In this document: one piece after another, positions 8,682-18,753 of the stretch
Numbering within the stretch: the stretch's first letter is position 1
Layout of the letters: the number at the start of each line of letters is the position of its first letter
NCBI GenBank assembly: GCA_016787485.1
Contig: JAEUUL010000021.1
Coordinates: 48,891-112,890, forward strand
From: Bacteroidota bacterium
GTDB taxonomy: Bacteria; Bacteroidota; Bacteroidia; NS11-12g; UBA955
DNA length: 64,000 bases
Direction of reading: 5' to 3'
Made by a program: the position numbers and the translations under genes
Notes under the pieces: generated by a model
Seen by the model: the letters and a program-made list of their open reading frames with translations, nothing else
Told to the model about the DNA's origin: nothing
The model's database searches: none

Positions 8682-10613
8682 TTAACGGCGCAACAACTGT
8701 TGCAAAAAGCTGTCGTTCAGCAGAGAAAGAACTTGCTCACTGCGGGGTTTTGGCTGAAGGTCTGCATTGTTGCCAGTGCGGTTATATACCCCCTTGCTTT
8801 CTTCTGTATAACCCGGTGAATAACGCAGGGTTTTGCCCGATGGGGTAAAGTACAATTCCTCTTCGCACGCGTTACTGCAGCGGTTCCATTCAATTTTCAG
8901 CTTTCCATTGTCGTACCATTCCCGCGCAGTACCATGCACATTGCCATTGTTCACCCTTACCTCAAACCAGGGTTTGCCATTCTCGTACCAGCCTTGCTGC
9001 AGGCCATGCAGCACATTGCCTGCACAGCTATCCGCACAGAATTGCAGTAGCATTTTGGGTTTGCCGTTGGGCCAGCGCAGGGTACGCAGGCTCAGTTTGC
9101 CCGTATCCACCGCTGACAGCTCACAGTCATTTCCTCCATTTTCGGGCGCCCACCAGTGACTTTGAGGCCATACACGGGTATCTTTTCTGTACCATGTGGA
9201 ATCATTGCGGTAGCGGTAATAATCCACTTTTAAACCATTGCCTATGGCCACTGTGCGGCCCATGCTGTCCCATTCCACCAGATGATACAAGTGAGGAATA
9301 GTGTCAAAGCGGTCTTTTGTATACGTTTCAAGTCTCCAGGCCTTGCCATCTTCCCGGTAAAAGGTGCGGTATCCATAGTAATAGAAGCGGCGGTTCCAGA
9401 ATGGGGAATACTCCGGGTCTTCCGTATTTTCCTTTTCCCTTCCGAATTGCTTCGCGGATACCTGCACAGAAGGCTGCATCTGGCTGTCTTTATAGCAATA
9501 CTGCGTACGCATGATACCATCAGACTCATAGACGTCAATTTTCGTTTTTCTGCCCAGACTATCCCAGTAGTGCCATGTGCCCACTTCAATGCCCGCTTTG
9601 ATGCCTGCAGCTGAACTTTTCCCGTTCGGATAAAAAAAGATGTACATACAGCTATCTCTGCGTCCCACAGAGTGGATCTGGGTTTTCAGTGTCCCATCCG
9701 GATAAAAATCCACATACCACATGCTGTCCGGACATTCAGCATGAAACACAGCCATTTTGCCATTTTCATGGTAGAAGTACTTTTTTATGGTGTCTGCTGT
9801 ATGCTCTTCATCCAGCCAGCCCAAAGGATTGTAATACCTCCAGTTGCCGCCGGTAAACCGGGCATTTTCATCAAATTCTGCGGTTTCATTTTCCTGGGCG
9901 TAGGATATCAGTTTTTCGCCCATGCCTTCAATGGCGGGGTCGTTCCATGCCCGCATTTCAGCCAGACTGCTGTCCTCATCTTCCGGGAAACCTTCCGCCC
10001 ACAGGCGCAACAGACTGTCGGTGCGGGGGTAATAGTATTTCCACAATCCTGTTCGATGCCGCCGGTCACCACCACCGTTGCAATACCAACTCCCGTCGGG
10101 GTACCACATGGTGTATTCGCGGGTGGGTTCAAACAGGGTAAGGCTTCGGGTGGTGGTAGTGCCGTACATCGTTTTCAGACTGGCCATGCTGCGCGTCCCG
10201 CTGATGTACCCTGTGGTCTGAAACTGGAGTTCGCAGCGCCAGATCACTTCCAGGTTTACACGGCCTCCGTCTTCAATCTCCGTTTTGTATTGGGCCCCCA
10301 TGGCACCTTCGTGCCATTCCTCGGCCACGGGTTCAGTCTCCCCGTTCCTCCAGAACAATTGTCTGCCATGCAGACGGCCGTTCGCACATTGCACATCAAA
10401 CAGGGGAGTGGCGGTAGTTGAGTCCCAGGCCTGCTGACGGCCATGCAATTCCCCGTTTTTAAAATGATAAGATCCCGTAAGCACCTTCCGGGAGTTGTAC
10501 ACCAGCACCTCCACTGGTTTACTTCCATTGGGTTTATCGTATTTGCGCAATACAGTTTGCGATTGAAGTTCCTGGAAAAGTCCAAGTGACAGAAAGAAAA
10601 CCAGTATGCGCAT
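8682..10613 (-). CDS. Exported YwqK/MORN-like repeat protein
   Basis: A 643-residue exported protein made mostly of degenerate repeats with the pattern N-G-x-x-H-G-x-x-x-x-W/Y (for example KNGELHGRQQAWDS, ANGRLHGRQLFWRNGE, NNGNVHGTAREWYDNGK). This is the pattern of YwqK-type 'antitoxin' and MORN repeat proteins, which are very common in Bacteroidota as free-standing exported proteins. I start it at the ATG at 10613 because it opens a signal peptide (MRILVFFLSLGLFQELQSQ); the longer frame to 10661 adds 16 residues unlike a signal. No catalytic motif is seen. The toxin-antitoxin label used for such repeats in databases should not be taken as a function here. A longer paralogue lies at 22806-26480. 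Confidence 0.75.
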   Translation of the reverse strand: MRILVFFLSLGLFQELQSQTVLRKYDKPNGSKPVEVLVYNSRKVLTGSYHFKNGELHGRQQAWDSTTATPLFDVQCANGRLHGRQLFWRNGETEPVAEEWHEGAMGAQYKTEIEDGGRVNLEVIWRCELQFQTTGYISGTRSMASLKTMYGTTTTRSLTLFEPTREYTMWYPDGSWYCNGGGDRRHRTGLWKYYYPRTDSLLRLWAEGFPEDEDSSLAEMRAWNDPAIEGMGEKLISYAQENETAEFDENARFTGGNWRYYNPLGWLDEEHTADTIKKYFYHENGKMAVFHAECPDSMWYVDFYPDGTLKTQIHSVGRRDSCMYIFFYPNGKSSAAGIKAGIEVGTWHYWDSLGRKTKIDVYESDGIMRTQYCYKDSQMQPSVQVSAKQFGREKENTEDPEYSPFWNRRFYYYGYRTFYREDGKAWRLETYTKDRFDTIPHLYHLVEWDSMGRTVAIGNGLKVDYYRYRNDSTWYRKDTRVWPQSHWWAPENGGNDCELSAVDTGKLSLRTLRWPNGKPKMLLQFCADSCAGNVLHGLQQGWYENGKPWFEVRVNNGNVHGTAREWYDNGKLKIEWNRCSNACEEELYFTPSGKTLRYSPGYTEESKGVYNRTGNNADLQPKPRSEQVLSLLNDSFLQQLLRR

Positions 10614-10714
10614 GTATGGGTATCCCTGCGAAAATACCGTGCCAAATGCATTAAAAAACAAAGGCCGCCTCAGATATGAAGCAGCCCTTGCAGTATTGGT
10701 AAACCCCTCCGTGT

Positions 10715-13288
10715 TTATCGTTTGATGAGAAGGCGCCCGCTGGAAGCGAAGTTTCCAGCTTTCAGGGAGTACAGATAGGCACCCGGGGCCAGCATACGCA
10801 CGTCCAGCTCACTTTCAGATGAATCCAGGGATACATGCATTACCCGTTTTCCGGTGACATCCGTAACTTCCAGTACGCCTGAATTCATTCCTTTCCTCAG
10901 TGTTACTTTCAGCACCTGCGCTGCCGGATTGGGATAAAGCACACCCGCCTCAAATGCGGCAGGATTCAGGCGGTTGAAGTCAGGCACCGCAATGTCCACA
11001 GAATCAATGCCTTTGCATCCTTTATAGGTTATTTCATGATAGATGCGTACGGTTTTGTTCTTGCTGCCGGCAAGGTTAAAGGTGGGATTTTTACTGCTGC
11101 TGTTCAGACCATCCGGACCTTTCCATGTATGGGTACCCAGGGTGTCATCGGGTGTAAAGGTATAATTGAATTGAACGTTGCTGTAGGTAAATGGGGTATG
11201 GGGTATACCCGGCATCGATATATAGGTTTTTGACGATGAAACGGAACAACCTCTGGTGTTTTTGCCTATCACCCAGAGTGAGTCGCCATCTGATACTGTG
11301 TATGTATAATTTATAGCTACGCCGCGGCTTTTCATCAGGTTATTCTGATAATACAGCAGGCTGTCGATGGTGGAATTGCTGGTAACCAGCATTTGCTGGC
11401 TGCTGTTTGTATTTTTGCTACAGATAAGCATATTACCGGCAGGATTGATGACCGGTGCGAAGACTGTATCCTCAGAAATGGTGATTTGTTTGTTGGTATA
11501 ACCGCAAATCAGTGCCGCAGAATCCAATACAGAAACAGTAAAAACGGTATAGCCGGGAACATTTACGGAATAGGCTGTATCTGAGCCTTTGAAACTCCCA
11601 TCGATTTTTACTCCGATGTTTTTGCCTGCCACATTTCGTATGCGCAGCATGGTACTACCATTTTTACACACCACGTTTTTATCTGCTGTCACTGAAAAGT
11701 TCAGAGGGCTGCAGCTTAAGGTGGTCCCGGTGATGTTGCTGATTAATGATTTGCCACAAACATCATTCGTAAGGGCATATACCTGCACATTTACCGCTGT
11801 ATTGCCCAGCATTCCGCTTAGATCATGGTATAGTCCTGTGGATCCGGAACTGGGGTTGATAAAGGTTTTCCCACTGTCAACACTCACTTTATATCCTGTG
11901 GCACCGCTTACAGCATTCCACTCTATGCGGAACGAGGTGTAGGTAATGTTTGAAACGGACAGCGCCGGCCCGCCAGCAGACTGACTTACATTCACAATGA
12001 CCGATGCGGGTGCACCTGCGCATCCTTTTTTACTCTTGGCCCAGGCTTTCATTGCTACAGGTCCGGAAGAGAGGGTAGTGGTAAGCATACTATCGGCCGA
12101 CCAGGGACCTGAGGCACTTGTAAAGCTGAATGAATCTGCTGGTCCGGAAGTGCGGCGGGCCCGCAACTGAAAAGAGGTGTTGGCGCAAACGGTATCAGAG
12201 CTGTACAATTTGTCTATGGCAATAGCCGGACGTTCATTCAGAACAAGCTTGATTGCGCTGGATGTGCGTTTGCAACCGGTGGTGGTATTGGTGACAGTGC
12301 AACTGTAAGTCCCTGAATCCCTCATATATACCGTTTGTTTGGTTTTTCCACCCGGACTCCACAAGTATGTGTGCCCGCTGGTAACATTGGGTACGCTGAA
12401 CCGCAGACTGTCTCCGGCGCAGATGGATTGAGGGCTGGTGCCGGGAGATATACTGGGTGCTGTGGCGCCCTGCTTTACCGTAAACGTAAGGGTATCATGC
12501 TTGCTGAAGCCTTTGTTGTTTTTTACCCTGAGTATGGCTTTGTAAGTCCCGGCTGTACCATAGGTTATTTTGGGAGTGGAAGAGGTACTGGTAGACGGGA
12601 ACTGCCACTCATAGGCTGTAGGGCTGCCTGTAGTGGTTGCACCAAAGTTGATTGCCAGGCCACTGCAGGCATCCGGATCTGTGATTTTGGGTGTAGCAGT
12701 GGGCAACAGGGTGCTTGGACCAAACGTGAATGTCTTCGCATAAATGCTGTCGCCACTGGTACCGCCATCGCTGTTGGTTACATTCACCACCACATAAAAG
12801 CGCACATTTCCCACATTCTTACTGGGAGCCTTCCAGGTAAATTTCCATGCCTGCGAGTCGGAACTCACGGCAGCAACACCCGATGATGTATGACCGATAT
12901 ACGAACGTGTCTGGCTGCCAACAGTGGCTGTCATAGCCTGTGTGCGGCTGTCACTGGTGCCGAATGTTCCACTTGGCAGATTGGTATTTGCTTCCAGACA
13001 GGTAATCTGAAAACCATAACCCGTTTTGTTGGCTACCCGGTGTGTGAGGTACATGGTGTAGGTACTGTCCGGAATGTACCCGCTGCCGGTAAAGTTGTTC
13101 AGCAACTGGATTTTGTTGTACACGCCTCCACTGGTCTTCAGTGAAAATGAACTGTGGCAGCCCTGGCAGGTGCTTTCACTCGGCGCGCCGCTGTATGTGG
13201 CACCCGGACCGCTGCTGTTGGTTTTGGTGATGAAGAAAATACCGAAGGTGGCGAGCAGGGTTGTTGCTCTGAGTAGACTTTTTTTCAT
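10715..13288 (-). CDS. Choice-of-anchor V-type surface protein with PKD/Fn3-like domains and T9SS sorting domain
   Basis: An 857-residue surface or secreted protein. The ATG at 13288 opens a signal peptide (MKKSLLRATTLLATFGIFF). The N-terminal domain carries TCQGCHSSFSL close to the mature start and then a Reelin-like beta domain (TGYGFQITCLEA and AWKFTWKAP), the hallmark of choice-of-anchor V proteins; CQGCH is a CxxCH heme-type motif. A PKD domain (PTAYEWQFPSTS, TYGTAGTYKAILRVKN), Ig-like segments and a fibronectin III-like unit (SFRIEWNAVSGATGYKVSVD) follow. The last ~75 residues (LYPNPAAQVLKV ... GAYLYSLKAG ... GRLLIKR) are a type A T9SS sorting domain, so it should cross the outer membrane and be attached or released. 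The role is unknown; adhesion or envelope redox is possible. Confidence 0.88.
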   Translation of the reverse strand: MKKSLLRATTLLATFGIFFITKTNSSGPGATYSGAPSESTCQGCHSSFSLKTSGGVYNKIQLLNNFTGSGYIPDSTYTMYLTHRVANKTGYGFQITCLEANTNLPSGTFGTSDSRTQAMTATVGSQTRSYIGHTSSGVAAVSSDSQAWKFTWKAPSKNVGNVRFYVVVNVTNSDGGTSGDSIYAKTFTFGPSTLLPTATPKITDPDACSGLAINFGATTTGSPTAYEWQFPSTSTSSTPKITYGTAGTYKAILRVKNNKGFSKHDTLTFTVKQGATAPSISPGTSPQSICAGDSLRFSVPNVTSGHTYLWSPGGKTKQTVYMRDSGTYSCTVTNTTTGCKRTSSAIKLVLNERPAIAIDKLYSSDTVCANTSFQLRARRTSGPADSFSFTSASGPWSADSMLTTTLSSGPVAMKAWAKSKKGCAGAPASVIVNVSQSAGGPALSVSNITYTSFRIEWNAVSGATGYKVSVDSGKTFINPSSGSTGLYHDLSGMLGNTAVNVQVYALTNDVCGKSLISNITGTTLSCSPLNFSVTADKNVVCKNGSTMLRIRNVAGKNIGVKIDGSFKGSDTAYSVNVPGYTVFTVSVLDSAALICGYTNKQITISEDTVFAPVINPAGNMLICSKNTNSSQQMLVTSNSTIDSLLYYQNNLMKSRGVAINYTYTVSDGDSLWVIGKNTRGCSVSSSKTYISMPGIPHTPFTYSNVQFNYTFTPDDTLGTHTWKGPDGLNSSSKNPTFNLAGSKNKTVRIYHEITYKGCKGIDSVDIAVPDFNRLNPAAFEAGVLYPNPAAQVLKVTLRKGMNSGVLEVTDVTGKRVMHVSLDSSESELDVRMLAPGAYLYSLKAGNFASSGRLLIKR

Positions 13289-13407
13289 AGGCGATGAGAA
13301 ATTTGGACTTTTGTGCAAACAAATATGCTTTAAGGCCAACGAATTACAATTGTTAGTTTGTGAACATGACGTTTGGCTGACAACAAACCGTCAAAATCCT
13401 GACAATA

Positions 13408-15510
13408 TCAGCGAATCAGATTGATGGAACCACTCACGGCTTTCACGTCTCCTGTATCATCATCCCGGGCTTCTATACGATAGAAATAGGTTCCGTCCGG
13501 ACAGGTTAAGGAGCCGTTCATCACATTACCATTCCAGTCTTCATCGTCGGGCAGATGATAGTCAGCCACAAGCACCCCCCAACGGCTGTAAATCTTTACA
13601 TGCACCTGTTCGTACCCTTCGTACAGCACTATCCAGTTGTCATTCAATCCGTCATTGCCAGGTGTAAAAACATTTGCAAGTTTCAGAGAGTTCAGATCGC
13701 AGTTTTTAAATTTCACCCGCACAGAATCGGTGCGCACACAGCCCTGGGTATCGGACATGGTTACCACGGCCACCCGGTCCGTCTGTATGTTTTGCTGAAA
13801 ACTGGTGCTGCCATTTTCCCACTTGTACTTTACAGCTCCGTTTTGAGGCAGTTGTATGCGGTATATGCGGCCTTTGCAGGGTTGAGTATCCGAAGGCAAC
13901 CCGCTTCTGGGCCCTTGCAGTATTCTCAGGCTCCTTTGCACGGTATCTGCCGCACAGGCTTGCCCTGGATTTTGATTTACCATCCTCACTGCCCACACTC
14001 CGGTTTTTCCATAGGTATGCTGTGCAGAAATGCCATTGGCATTGTTTCCATCGCCAAAATACCATGAAACCTGACCCAGACTATCACCACGGGCTGTAAA
14101 CTGCACCGGGGAAACAGGATCACACACAGGAACAGGGGCAATGTCAAAGCTTGCTTTATGGCTGCTCAGGTCTGCAGAGGCACAGTAGGCATAAGACTCT
14201 CCCTGTGCAAAACCCAGACAATACAAATTGAAACCGGTGTCAGACTGCAGGCGAAATGTATTGACTGTATTGGGCAACTTAATATATGCGCCCCAGATGG
14301 TGCGTGAACCCAAAGTGTTTTTTATATAGTTCACCGGGGCGGTCAGCGGGGCACCGTTCAGCTTCAATTGGGGTTGTGCTTTGGTTTCGGTGAGTACAAC
14401 GAGATAGTTAAAATATCCGCTGCCCTTGTAAGCCTGCACTGTTGCATCGCGCGTTTTTGCCTCAAAATCCAGAGGGGCAATGTTAAACAGACTCGGGTCT
14501 CCATGGCCTGTGCTGCCTCCGTTGCAACCCGCACTGTTCAGCACGGATGCGCAGAAAAGAGGTTTGTCGGCAATCACCGTTGTGTATCCCGCCGATTTGA
14601 TTTCTGTATTGTAGCGATCCCCGCTGTTCATCACCAACGGACTGCCACCATTGATGGTCACTGTGGTGCCATTGTATAAAGCCGTTACTGCCAACTGGTA
14701 CGTATTGCTCAGTGCAGGCCCCGGAACCAGAAATTGTTTCCCGGCATACTCTGCAGGCCACACCTGTTCATACAGCACATCACAACTCACGCAGGCGCCC
14801 ACATTCCGCACTTTGGCGCAGCGGGCCCCGCTGAAAACAGCAATCCGTTTGCAACTACCCTTTACCCGAATGCGGCTGCCACTCAGGTTTTGATCTTCCA
14901 GAGCCTGCATAAGAAACACCTGTCCTTGTTTCAGGTTCCGTGTAAAAACACTGCCATTGCCCTGGCCGGTAAACAAATCGGCCTTGAGACTGATTTCGAT
15001 GGTGGTGTTGCCAGTATCCATGGCCAGCACAGCCACCTGCGCTTCACCGGTTTTTTGCCCGCCGTATCCGGTTACGTAATAGTCTCTGGCATTCTTCAGC
15101 AAGTGATCGGGCAATACGGCAGTCATATCTGCACTACCGGGAATGGCATTCAGCGCATACACACTTATATCCCGCCGGCTGCTTACACGCAGTCCGGTAC
15201 CCTGGGCTACCGGCCCCAGCACACTATAGGCGTAGCTGGGTTTGATGCTGATTTTGTTGTATTGCCCCGGGTAAACCACCCAGTAAGCCTGGGTACCGTT
15301 CATCAGAGTGGTATTGGTTTGTGGGTGGTACAATACCACAGTATCCTGGGTAGTGGGTGCTATGATGAGTTGCACATCCGCCGGAGCAAAACTGTTTTCC
15401 ATCCAGGTAACCCAGAACCGGGTGCCGTAGAATCCATCGCCCGCCCTGACAGGTACTGTTGCCATCAGGCAAATTGCCGTAAGCAGGGAAGCACGCAGGG
15501 ATTTACGCAT
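13408..15510 (-). CDS. IgGFc-binding-like surface protein with PKD and gliding motility-type C-terminal domain
   Basis: A 700-residue surface protein. The ATG at 15510 starts a signal peptide (MRKSLRASLLTAICLM, cleaved near VRAG). Residues ~20-450 resemble the IgGFc-binding N-terminal domain family (GTRFWVTWMEN at the mature start, DISVYALNAIPGSADM, CDVLYEQVWPAEYAGKQFLVPGP). A PKD domain (QVSWYFGDGNNANG, HTYGKTGVWAVRM) follows. The C-terminus has the gliding motility-associated/T9SS type B pattern (LANVFTPGNDGLNDNW, KIYSRWGVLV, GTYFYRIEARD). It lies upstream of another T9SS protein on the same strand (120-base gap). A TACCTTTG box ends 5 bases before the ATG. It is probably a secreted adhesin-like protein; the ligand is unknown. 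Confidence 0.87.
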   Translation of the reverse strand: MRKSLRASLLTAICLMATVPVRAGDGFYGTRFWVTWMENSFAPADVQLIIAPTTQDTVVLYHPQTNTTLMNGTQAYWVVYPGQYNKISIKPSYAYSVLGPVAQGTGLRVSSRRDISVYALNAIPGSADMTAVLPDHLLKNARDYYVTGYGGQKTGEAQVAVLAMDTGNTTIEISLKADLFTGQGNGSVFTRNLKQGQVFLMQALEDQNLSGSRIRVKGSCKRIAVFSGARCAKVRNVGACVSCDVLYEQVWPAEYAGKQFLVPGPALSNTYQLAVTALYNGTTVTINGGSPLVMNSGDRYNTEIKSAGYTTVIADKPLFCASVLNSAGCNGGSTGHGDPSLFNIAPLDFEAKTRDATVQAYKGSGYFNYLVVLTETKAQPQLKLNGAPLTAPVNYIKNTLGSRTIWGAYIKLPNTVNTFRLQSDTGFNLYCLGFAQGESYAYCASADLSSHKASFDIAPVPVCDPVSPVQFTARGDSLGQVSWYFGDGNNANGISAQHTYGKTGVWAVRMVNQNPGQACAADTVQRSLRILQGPRSGLPSDTQPCKGRIYRIQLPQNGAVKYKWENGSTSFQQNIQTDRVAVVTMSDTQGCVRTDSVRVKFKNCDLNSLKLANVFTPGNDGLNDNWIVLYEGYEQVHVKIYSRWGVLVADYHLPDDEDWNGNVMNGSLTCPDGTYFYRIEARDDDTGDVKAVSGSINLIR

Positions 15511-15515
15511 CAGTG

Positions 15516-15523
15516 CAAAGGTA
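15516..15523 (-). promoter_or_regulatory. Predicted -7 box TACCTTTG, 5 bases before ATG at 15510
   Basis: The minus strand reads TACCTTTG followed by five bases and the ATG, again implying a leader of almost no length. No good -33 TTTG is seen at the usual spacing. Confidence 0.4.
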
Positions 15524-15662
15524 AGGCTTATTCTCAAGACGGTTTTTTATAAGGGCGGTTGCATTTGGTACAGGATTTGACAATGAGCTGACAGAGAGTG
15601 CCACTTCGTCCGAGATTCGTATTTTTTCATCGCATCCGGACTTAAATGTGGCATTCGCCCAA

Positions 15663-15670
15663 TAATTTTG
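15663..15670 (+). promoter_or_regulatory. Predicted -7 box TAATTTTG for the M16 peptidase gene
   Basis: TAATTTTG fits TAnnTTTG and lies 12 bases before the ATG at 15683. The -33 region has no clear TTTG. Confidence 0.4.
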
Positions 15671-15682
15671 CACACACAGAGT

Positions 15683-18583
15683 ATGAAAAGATACGTATTC
15701 CTATTTGCAGCCGGTTTCCTTACCGTTGCCGGACTGCAGGCACAAGCCAAACTGGTGGAGAAAGTAGAATCAAAACCAGGCGAATTGGTGATTCCCTATG
15801 AAAAATATGTGTACCCGAACGGGCTTACACTCATGGTAACTGAAGACCACAGCGATCCGGTGGCTCACCTGAATATTACCTACCATGTGGGTTCTGCACG
15901 CGAGGTGCCTGGCAAATCGGGTTTTGCCCACTTCTTTGAGCATATGCTCTTTCAGGGCAGCAAGCATGTGGCCGATGAGGAACATTTTGAACTCATCCGT
16001 CGCTACGGAGGCGAAGTAAATGGCAATACAACCCGTGATCGCACAGCCTATATAGAAACCTTTCCGAGCAACTTTACCGAAACGGCTCTGTGGATGGAAG
16101 CAGACCGCATGGGCTTTTTGCTGGAAGCCTTTACCAATAAGAAATTTGAAAATCAGCGCAGCACTGTTAAAAACGAAAAAGACCAGCGCTATTCCAATCC
16201 ATATGGTTTCCTTATGGAGGTTAAAGACCAGAACCTGTACCCACAAGACCATCCTTACAGCTGGAGCACCATCGGTTATGTGGATGACCTGGACCGTGTG
16301 GACAGTTCAGACCTGCGCAATTTCTTTCTGCGCTGGTACGGACCCAACAATGCCTGCATCGTGATTTCAGGTGATGTAAACACACAGGATGTTGTCAATT
16401 GGGTAGATAAATACTTTGGAGGCATTGCCCGCGGACCCGAAGTAAAAAAACAGAGGGTAAAACCTGTGCAACTCACCGAGAACGGACTGCGCAGTTACCC
16501 TGACCCCAATGCTTACGTTCCTCTTATTTATACCACTTACCCGGCTGCTCCCGTAGGTCATGCCGATGAGGCCGCACTCGATTACCTGGCTTACATGCTT
16601 AGCGGCACCCGCAAATCTCCGCTGTACAAGAAGTTTATCGATGCAGAATGGGCTTTGCAGGTTAATGCATCAAACAATCCCCTTAGCCCCATCAACCATG
16701 AGCTTGCCGGTGAGTTTTCCTTCACCGTGGCCGGATATCCATGGAGTGATATCAAACGCCTGCAGGTGATGCTGCAAAACAGCATAGACTCATTTGAAAT
16801 CACCGGATTTACTGATGAAGACCTTGAACGTGCAAAAACCAGTTTTTTGTCCAACTTCAGCAGCGGCCTGGAAAATGTGGATACCAAAGCACAATACCTT
16901 TCTACCTTCTGGTACCTGGATGCAAAAGGCCCGGATGGCAAAATGCACAACCTGAACGATGAGGTAGCCCGCTATAAAAATGTAACCCGTGAGGATATCA
17001 TGAATGCCTATCGCAAATACATTAAAGGCAAGTTCAGCAGTACAATCGTGATAGAACCACAACAGGTAGCAGCAGGCGAGAAGAAGCCGAAATATGTAAG
17101 TTTCAATCCAAACGCCGGTTATAAAAACCCGGTTGCAGAGGCAGAATACAAGAATCTGGTACAAAAACCGGTTGTAGACAATTTCGACCGTAGCATTCAA
17201 CCCAAACCTTCAGCGCCTAAAACCGTTGCCATTCCCAAAATTTACCGCAAATCACTGGATAATGGTCTGGAAATTCTGGGTACAGAATTCAATGAAACGC
17301 CCAAAGTAATCATTCAGATTTCCACCAAAGGTGGCCGTTTGCTCGAAGGCAAGGAATTCCCCTATGGCACAGCAGACATGGTTTCTGCCTGCATGAGCAA
17401 TGGCACGGCAAAACACACACCGGAAGAACTGGAACAGGAAATGGAAAAGCTAGGTGCCAGCATCAGCGTAGGGGCTACCGGTGCTTTCCTTAGCTGCGAC
17501 AAAGACAAACTGGATGCTTCCCTTGCCCTCTTGAATGAAATGATGTTTGAACCCCGCTGGGATGAGAAAGAGTTCAAAAAAGACAAGAAGCGCATGCGCG
17601 AAAATGCCAAATCCGGCTTGCGCAACCGCAGTACTGGTGCAGCCAATGCCTGGAAAGCACTTATGTACGGCAACTCACCAATGGGAACCTATGTGGGTGC
17701 CAATGATTACGAGGCAATCACCATGGAGCAATGCAAAGCTTTTTATAAGAAGAATTTCGCACCTGAACTGAGCAAAGTGGTTGTGGTGGGTCCCGTGGGC
17801 AAAGAGGAAATTCTGGGCAAACTGGCATTTCTGGGAAAATGGGAGAAAAAAGGCGTGAGCATACCCAAGCCCACCGTCTTCCCCGAATTCCAGAGCACTC
17901 AGATTTTTGGAGTGGAATACATCGACGCAGATCAGAGTGATATTATGATGGGTTTCCGCAGCATGCCATACGATGCTACCGGAGAATTCTTCAAGAGTTA
18001 TGTGATGAATTTTGCACTGGGTGGCAATTTCAACAGCAGGCTGAATCTGGATATCCGTGAAGACAAGGGATGGACTTATGGAATCAACAGCGGTTACAGA
18101 CCCGCGTTTGAAGACATTCCGGGATATTATATGGTAAGTGCCGGGGTGAAAGCCAATGCAACCGACAGTGCAATAAAACAAGTAATGACCGTGCTGGAAA
18201 AATACCGGAACGAGGGCATTACCCAGGAAGAGTACAACTTTACCAAAGAAGCACTGCTTGCTTCTGAGGCACTGGAATATGAAAGTGTGGGGCAAAAAGC
18301 TGGTTTTATCATGAATATGGCTACACGCAACCTGCCGGAAGACTATAGCGAACAACAATCCCGTATTGTACAGACCATTACCCGCGAAGAACTGAACCAA
18401 CTGGCGAAAAAGAACCTGAAAACCGACCAGATGATCATCGTGGTAAGCGGAGACATGCTGTTACTTAAATCCCGCCTGGACAAGCTGGGCTATGGAAAAG
18501 TACAGATGCTGGACAATACCGGCAAGGGAAAATACAAAATTGCCAAGCCCAAAAAGAGCAAACACGATAAAAACTATAAGTAA
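15683..18583 (+). CDS. Tandem M16 zinc metallopeptidase (exported)
   Basis: A 966-residue protein with two M16 (insulinase/pitrilysin-type) halves in one chain. The ATG at 15683 starts a signal peptide (MKRYVFLFAAGFLTVAG, then LQAQ); an earlier in-frame start at 15668 would spoil it. The first half holds the inverted zinc motif HFFEH (H83, E86, H87) with the distal glutamate in TVKNEKDQR (E165). The second half, from about residue 520, keeps the fold and the arginine/tyrosine-containing substrate region (REDKGWTYGINSGYRP) but has no HxxEH, as is normal for the non-catalytic half. It acts in the periplasm, probably on short peptides. A strong terminator follows, so it is monocistronic. Confidence 0.94.
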   Translation: MKRYVFLFAAGFLTVAGLQAQAKLVEKVESKPGELVIPYEKYVYPNGLTLMVTEDHSDPVAHLNITYHVGSAREVPGKSGFAHFFEHMLFQGSKHVADEEHFELIRRYGGEVNGNTTRDRTAYIETFPSNFTETALWMEADRMGFLLEAFTNKKFENQRSTVKNEKDQRYSNPYGFLMEVKDQNLYPQDHPYSWSTIGYVDDLDRVDSSDLRNFFLRWYGPNNACIVISGDVNTQDVVNWVDKYFGGIARGPEVKKQRVKPVQLTENGLRSYPDPNAYVPLIYTTYPAAPVGHADEAALDYLAYMLSGTRKSPLYKKFIDAEWALQVNASNNPLSPINHELAGEFSFTVAGYPWSDIKRLQVMLQNSIDSFEITGFTDEDLERAKTSFLSNFSSGLENVDTKAQYLSTFWYLDAKGPDGKMHNLNDEVARYKNVTREDIMNAYRKYIKGKFSSTIVIEPQQVAAGEKKPKYVSFNPNAGYKNPVAEAEYKNLVQKPVVDNFDRSIQPKPSAPKTVAIPKIYRKSLDNGLEILGTEFNETPKVIIQISTKGGRLLEGKEFPYGTADMVSACMSNGTAKHTPEELEQEMEKLGASISVGATGAFLSCDKDKLDASLALLNEMMFEPRWDEKEFKKDKKRMRENAKSGLRNRSTGAANAWKALMYGNSPMGTYVGANDYEAITMEQCKAFYKKNFAPELSKVVVVGPVGKEEILGKLAFLGKWEKKGVSIPKPTVFPEFQSTQIFGVEYIDADQSDIMMGFRSMPYDATGEFFKSYVMNFALGGNFNSRLNLDIREDKGWTYGINSGYRPAFEDIPGYYMVSAGVKANATDSAIKQVMTVLEKYRNEGITQEEYNFTKEALLASEALEYESVGQKAGFIMNMATRNLPEDYSEQQSRIVQTITREELNQLAKKNLKTDQMIIVVSGDMLLLKSRLDKLGYGKVQMLDNTGKGKYKIAKPKKSKHDKNYK

Positions 18584-18624
18584 CCACACGATTGCACTGG
18601 TTGCTTTTTTCCTGATTATCTCTA

Positions 18625-18655
18625 AAAGACCGCCCTTTATCCGGCGGTCTTTTTT
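18625..18655 (+). terminator. Strong intrinsic terminator after the M16 peptidase gene
   Basis: AAAGACCGCC (18625-18634) pairs perfectly with GGCGGTCTTT (18643-18652) across an 8-base loop and continues into further Ts. Confidence 0.88.
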
Positions 18656-18753
18656 ATTCCTGTCTGTCCCTGGTAAATTGTCTACAAAATGTGGGCAATC
18701 GCTTACAGTCAAGCCTGTTTCCGTTGTATCTTGCAACGATTTTAAATCAGTAC

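Noticed and set aside
10614..10714. Possible minus-strand terminator (AAGG..CCTT hairpin followed by a T-rich run) after the T9SS gene at 10715
   Set aside because: The stem has several mismatches and a long loop; it was too weak to list.
15770..18400. Several antisense frames opposite the M16 peptidase gene
   Set aside because: Shadows of the real gene; none has a signal, motif or start context.
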